A stretch of DNA of 7,166 bases, taken from positions 1 to 7,166 of the forward strand of contig JASGCR010000106.1 of the NCBI GenBank assembly GCA_030054015.1. The letters run 5' to 3'. A program made the position numbers and the translations under genes. Under the pieces are notes generated by a model, which saw only the letters and a program-made list of their open reading frames with translations, was not told where the DNA came from and made no database searches. This DNA comes from Candidatus Symbiobacter sp. Its GTDB lineage: Bacteria; Pseudomonadota; Alphaproteobacteria; Elsterales; Elsteraceae. Of the stretch, positions 6,704-7,166 are shown piece by piece (position 1 is the stretch's first letter; each line of letters starts with the position of its first letter).

Positions 6704-6752
6704 TCCCCGCCGCGCTGTTCGTGCAACGGACAGCGCGGCGGAGAATGACGCT
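6696..6752. repeat. Long near-perfect palindrome overlapping the permease 5' end
   Basis: Arms 6696-6721 and 6727-6752 pair over 26 positions with one mismatch and one G-T pair around the loop TGCAA. Each outer end carries AGCGTCATTC/GAATGACGCT, the tag that also appears at 30-39 and 6797-6807. The element has the look of a REP/MITE-like intergenic unit and forms a very stable hairpin in RNA from either strand. The most upstream ATG of the permease gene is inside its left arm. Confidence 0.85.
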
Positions 6753-6804
6753 CTTTTTTTTGACGCTCTTTCTTTTAAGTTGTTAGGGCTAAAAAGAGAG
6801 CGTC

Positions 6805-6856
6805 ATTACCCACCAGACTGCAAGCGGATTTCCGCTTGCAGTCTGAGTTGGGTAAT
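6805..6856. repeat. Imperfect palindrome related to the window-start repeat
   Basis: A 14-bp perfect inner stem (6815-6828 with 6831-6844) has a two-base loop, and an 8-bp outer stem ATTACCCA/TGGGTAAT (6805-6812 with 6849-6856) is separated from it by a small asymmetric internal loop. It is preceded by AGAGAGCGTC. Read on the minus strand it closely matches bases 1-45 of the window, including GGGTAATGACGCTC and the following T tract. Confidence 0.85.
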
Positions 6857-6857
6857 C

Positions 6858-6889
6858 CCCCAGGCATTTACGGAATAATACTCCTGGGG
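6858..6889 (-). promoter_or_regulatory. Inverted repeat around a possible -10 box
   Basis: CCCCAGG (6858-6864) and CCTGGGG (6883-6889) form a 7-bp inverted repeat with an 18-base spacer. On the minus strand the spacer contains TATTAT (6880-6875), which resembles a -10 box, but the expected -35 position (TTATTC) is poor. It could be an operator over the operon promoter or a chance palindrome; confidence is low. Confidence 0.25.
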
Positions 6890-6894
6890 ATAAA

Positions 6895-7067
6895 TCTGAA
6901 TAAGTCCTTTTCAAAAGAGATTCGCATTTGCGAGCCATCAGAATTGTCCAATTGCGAAGCAATTGGGTTACAATTCGATGCTGCGAGCGTCAAGCGAAGC
7001 AGGCCAGCAGTAAAGCCGCGAAGCAATCCAGAAAAATCCAGCAATTTAAGGAAGGTCTGAATAAGTC
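6895..7067 (+). repeat. Direct repeat pair TCTGAATAAGTC
   Basis: The identical 12-mer occurs at 6895-6906 and 7056-7067. The ~150 bases between also hold GCGAAGCA three times (6954-6961, 6994-7001, 7018-7025) and a hairpin CCAATTGC-GAA-GCAATTGG (6948-6966). This may be a degenerate dispersed element bounded by short direct repeats; no gene is recognisable inside. Confidence 0.5.
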
Positions 7068-7074
7068 GTACTGA

Positions 7075-7102
7075 CCCCCCCTTCCTGCTTAGGAAGGGGG
7101 GG
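7075..7102. repeat. Perfect 12-bp hairpin with C7/G7 arms
   Basis: Arms 7075-7086 and 7091-7102 are perfectly complementary, with a GCTT loop. The arms begin and end with runs of seven C and seven G. No T run follows on either strand, so a standard intrinsic terminator is unlikely. A REP-like element or a transcription/replication pause site is possible. Confidence 0.75.
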
Positions 7103-7119
7103 AAACCGAAGCTTGGCGG

Positions 7120-7145
7120 GTCGCCGCGTAAGTGAAAGCGGCGAC
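7120..7145. repeat. Short hairpin GTCGCCGC/GCGGCGAC
   Basis: An 8-bp perfect inverted repeat (7120-7127 with 7138-7145) has a 10-base loop and is followed on the + strand by AACTTTATCTT. It might be a weak + strand terminator or part of a gene lying beyond the edge; the window ends too soon to decide. Confidence 0.35.
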
Positions 7146-7166
7146 AACTTTATCTTGCCGCCGCTT

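Larger units (their letters stand above)
6753..7166. other. Gene-free, repeat-rich upstream region
   Basis: I see no supportable gene here. The stretch holds two long palindromes, shorter inverted repeats and scattered direct repeats, listed separately. One minus-strand frame stays open from the right edge to about 6870, but its product is low in family likeness and runs straight through the G/C hairpin and repeats, so I do not call it. A promoter for the operon may lie here or further upstream, beyond the window. Confidence 0.6.

Noticed and set aside
6870..7166. A minus-strand frame open from the right edge to about 6870, possibly the end of a gene
   Set aside because: It runs through the C7/G7 hairpin and several repeats, shows no recognisable domain, and ends in low-complexity sequence. 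It could only be rescued by seeing a coding start beyond the edge.
7084..7166. A different minus-strand frame ending in a TAA at the hairpin loop, possibly the C-terminus of an upstream gene
   Set aside because: Only about 25 residues are visible, with no family signature; too short to support either way.

Overview
The window looks like a bacterial chromosome segment, most likely from an alphaproteobacterium. That placement is an inference from the moderate-to-high GC coding style, the gene families and the short palindromic intergenic repeats; no rRNA or other phylogenetic marker is present, so it is low confidence. Every gene I can support lies on the minus strand, so the functional order runs from high to low coordinates.

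Layout from the upstream end. Bases 6704-7166 hold no convincing gene. They are dense in palindromes: a very long hairpin (6696-6752) that contains the most upstream start codon of the first gene, a second long imperfect palindrome (6805-6856), a 7-bp inverted repeat around a possible -10 box (6858-6889), and a perfect 12-bp G/C hairpin (7075-7102). A six-gene, tightly packed operon follows: two membrane permeases of an ABC importer of the sugar/glycerol-phosphate (CUT1) type, its ATPase, a RidA-family enamine/imine deaminase, a metal-dependent amidohydrolase of the Atu3266/EF0837-like deacetylase type, and a PLP enzyme of the D-threonine aldolase / eukaryotic-type D-serine dehydratase fold. 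Two of the junctions are ATGA overlaps and the others are 2-12 bp gaps. A hairpin directly after the last stop codon, followed by a T run, is a probable terminator.

Downstream is a separate type II toxin-antitoxin locus, vapBC. It has a good sigma70-like promoter (TTGACG, 18 bp, TAGAAT) overlaid with repeats that are plausible autoregulatory operators. The VapC toxin frame is broken by one extra base in a run of six G's; a five-G run would restore a complete 135-residue PIN-domain toxin. The first ~53 bases carry another copy of the palindromic repeat family seen upstream of the operon.

How the genes may work together (inference): the importer brings in a small, possibly N-acylated D-amino acid or related hydroxy acid. 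The amidohydrolase removes the acyl group, the PLP enzyme eliminates or cleaves the freed D-amino acid, and RidA hydrolyses the reactive enamine/imine released by the PLP step. The His-x-Cys metal pair in the PLP enzyme favours the dehydratase branch, which would give RidA a specific job. No substrate-binding protein gene is in the window, so the substrate remains unidentified. Two proteins of the operon (RidA and the ATPase) carry N-terminal low-complexity tails built from 12-bp tandem repeats.
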